A stretch of DNA of 52,457 bases from Clostridia bacterium (GTDB lineage: Bacteria; Bacillota; Clostridia; Oscillospirales; Acutalibacteraceae): the NCBI GenBank assembly GCA_017471765.1, contig JAFURT010000030.1, positions 1 through 52,457 of the forward strand, given 5' to 3'. The position numbers were made by a program, and so were the translations under genes. Below, one piece after another: positions 51,900 to 52,457 of this stretch (its first letter is position 1; each line of letters opens with the position of its first letter). A model generated the notes under the pieces. It was not told the origin of the DNA and did no database searches. It worked only from the letters and a program-made list of their open reading frames with translations.

Positions 51900-52047
51900 G
51901 AACTTTTTTTATTTTGGATGATTTTTACAAAATCGTGCCTGCTTTTTATGCTTTTTTAGGGCCTCACTTTTTCGTGTGTATTATTCAAAAACAAACGGAA
52001 AATCCCCGTATTTTTCCTCCCCGCATCCTTGTAGACCATATAAAAGT

Positions 52048-52083
52048 AGCCGGGGGCTGTGGATAAACCCACCGCCCCCGGCT
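52048..52083 (-). terminator. Terminator of the LRR gene at the window end
   Basis: AGCCGGGGGC...GTGG pairs with CCACCGCCCCCGGCT around a short loop, and on the minus strand it is followed by TACTTTTATA. Its GGCTGTGGAT core resembles the terminator at 1001-1034 behind the other LRR gene. Confidence 0.75.
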
Positions 52084-52101
52084 TGAGCTTTACAAGGGGA
52101 A

Positions 52102-52457
52102 TTACTTGCTATACGTCACGTACTCCACGCCGTCCACAGTGACAGAACCAACCGTCTTGTAGTTGGAGGTCACGTAACTGGGAACATTCTCGATGTCCGC
52201 ACGGATAGCGATGGTCTCTGCCCACTTGATCATGTTGCCGTACACCGCATTGCCGGTCAGGCCGGCGGCGATGGTGGCAGAATCGATGTAGACAGTCTTC
52301 AGGCTCTCGTTCAGACGGAACGCCAGGCTACCGATGGAGGTCACCGTCTCGGGGATGGTGATGCTCTGCAGCTTCGGGCAGTTGTTGAAGGTCTGCACAT
52401 CGATCTTGGTGATGTTCGACAGCTTCACGCTCTCCAGAGCCGTACAGCCGATGAACA
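52102..52457 (-). CDS. BspA-like leucine-rich repeat protein, 3' part (5' end outside window)
   Basis: The frame is open to the last base, so at least 118 C-terminal residues are present; the ATG at 52428 is probably an internal methionine of the repeats. It carries two LRR_5 repeats (VKLSNITKIDVQTFNNCPK and LQSITIPETVTSIGSLAF) and the same VTYSK-ending cap as the gene at 1-957. By eye it differs from 602-957 at about 21 of 356 bases, with four amino acid changes in the last 108 residues or so. Being on the opposite strand, the two form an inverted pair flanking the whole window. Confidence 0.85.
   Translation of the reverse strand, partial: FIGCTALESVKLSNITKIDVQTFNNCPKLQSITIPETVTSIGSLAFRLNESLKTVYIDSATIAAGLTGNAVYGNMIKWAETIAIRADIENVPSYVTSNYKTVGSVTVDGVEYVTYSK

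Larger units (their letters stand above)
51663..52101. other. 439-bp intergenic region: promoter, operator, long leader and a terminator
   Basis: Apart from the start-side leader (about 51663-51865) this gap contains the promoter/operator at 51871-51899, an AT-rich stretch with no ORF (51900-52040), and the terminator of the end LRR gene (52048-52083). The leader holds two hairpins: CTTTTCCC/GGGAAAAG near 51831-51849 and CGGTCA/TGACCG near 51790-51815. I see no riboswitch that I can name and no upstream ORF with a ribosome binding site. Confidence 0.6.

Overview
The window looks like a piece of chromosome from a spore-forming, GC-rich Firmicute, most likely a gut member of the Clostridia (Oscillospirales/Ruminococcaceae type). 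The evidence is a SpoIIE homologue, strong AGGAGG-type ribosome binding sites, a complete F-type ATP synthase operon of fermentative-anaerobe type, Thr-rich surface-protein linkers, BspA-like leucine-rich repeat proteins, and a large ABC/glycoside-hydrolase locus without its own ATPase. I see no tRNA, rRNA, CRISPR array, transposase or phage structural gene. The taxonomy is inference.

Layout. (1) 1-957 and 52102-52457 are the 3' ends of two BspA-like LRR genes in inverted orientation, about 94% identical over 356 bp; both run off the window. (2) 1-4.7 kb holds a 43-aa ORF, recG, a palindromic repeat element, and a lower-GC patch with three small XRE regulators, an operator-rich divergent promoter and a possible ~80-nt small RNA. 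(3) 4.7-10 kb holds housekeeping genes: DHH phosphoesterase, split transketolase, MATE exporter and RluA-type pseudouridine synthase. (4) 10.2-17.0 kb is the ATP synthase operon atpI-B-E-F-H-A-G-D-C. Its c subunit has the two-carboxylate pattern (E31/E64) known from Na+-coupled rotors, and its epsilon subunit lacks the C-terminal helical domain. (5) 17.1-23.3 kb holds a 44-aa ORF, an XRE gene behind a palindrome, spoIIE, an alpha/beta hydrolase, a LemA/TPM pair, a 61-aa ORF and a zinc-ribbon membrane protein.

(6) 23.4-51.7 kb is one large carbohydrate locus. A ketose 3-epimerase, a fucose/arabinose-isomerase-family protein and a GH127-like enzyme lie beside a LacI-type regulator. Convergent to it is a 12-gene, 23-kb run transcribed from 51.7 down to 28.7 kb: a giant SPDTG-anchored surface protein with five lectin-like modules, a lipoprotein tyrosine-phosphatase-like enzyme, a solute-binding lipoprotein, a GH36-like enzyme, a second lectin-like surface protein, a 974-aa solute-binding protein with N-terminal carbohydrate-binding-like domains, an ABC permease, an NHL/TPR/Yip1 membrane protein, a DUF5696-type lipoprotein and three more permeases.

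The same 14-bp motif TTATCGGTAATGTT lies in the promoter of the isomerase operon and inside the promoter of the 23-kb operon, so both are probably controlled by one LacI-type repressor. My reading is a Gram-positive glycan capture-import-catabolism system. Oligosaccharides would be bound by surface lectin modules, imported by two ABC systems, cut in the cytoplasm by GH36- and GH127-like enzymes, and the released sugar isomerised and epimerised. The substrate is unknown; a plant glycan carrying both beta-L-arabinofuranose and alpha-galactose is one testable idea.
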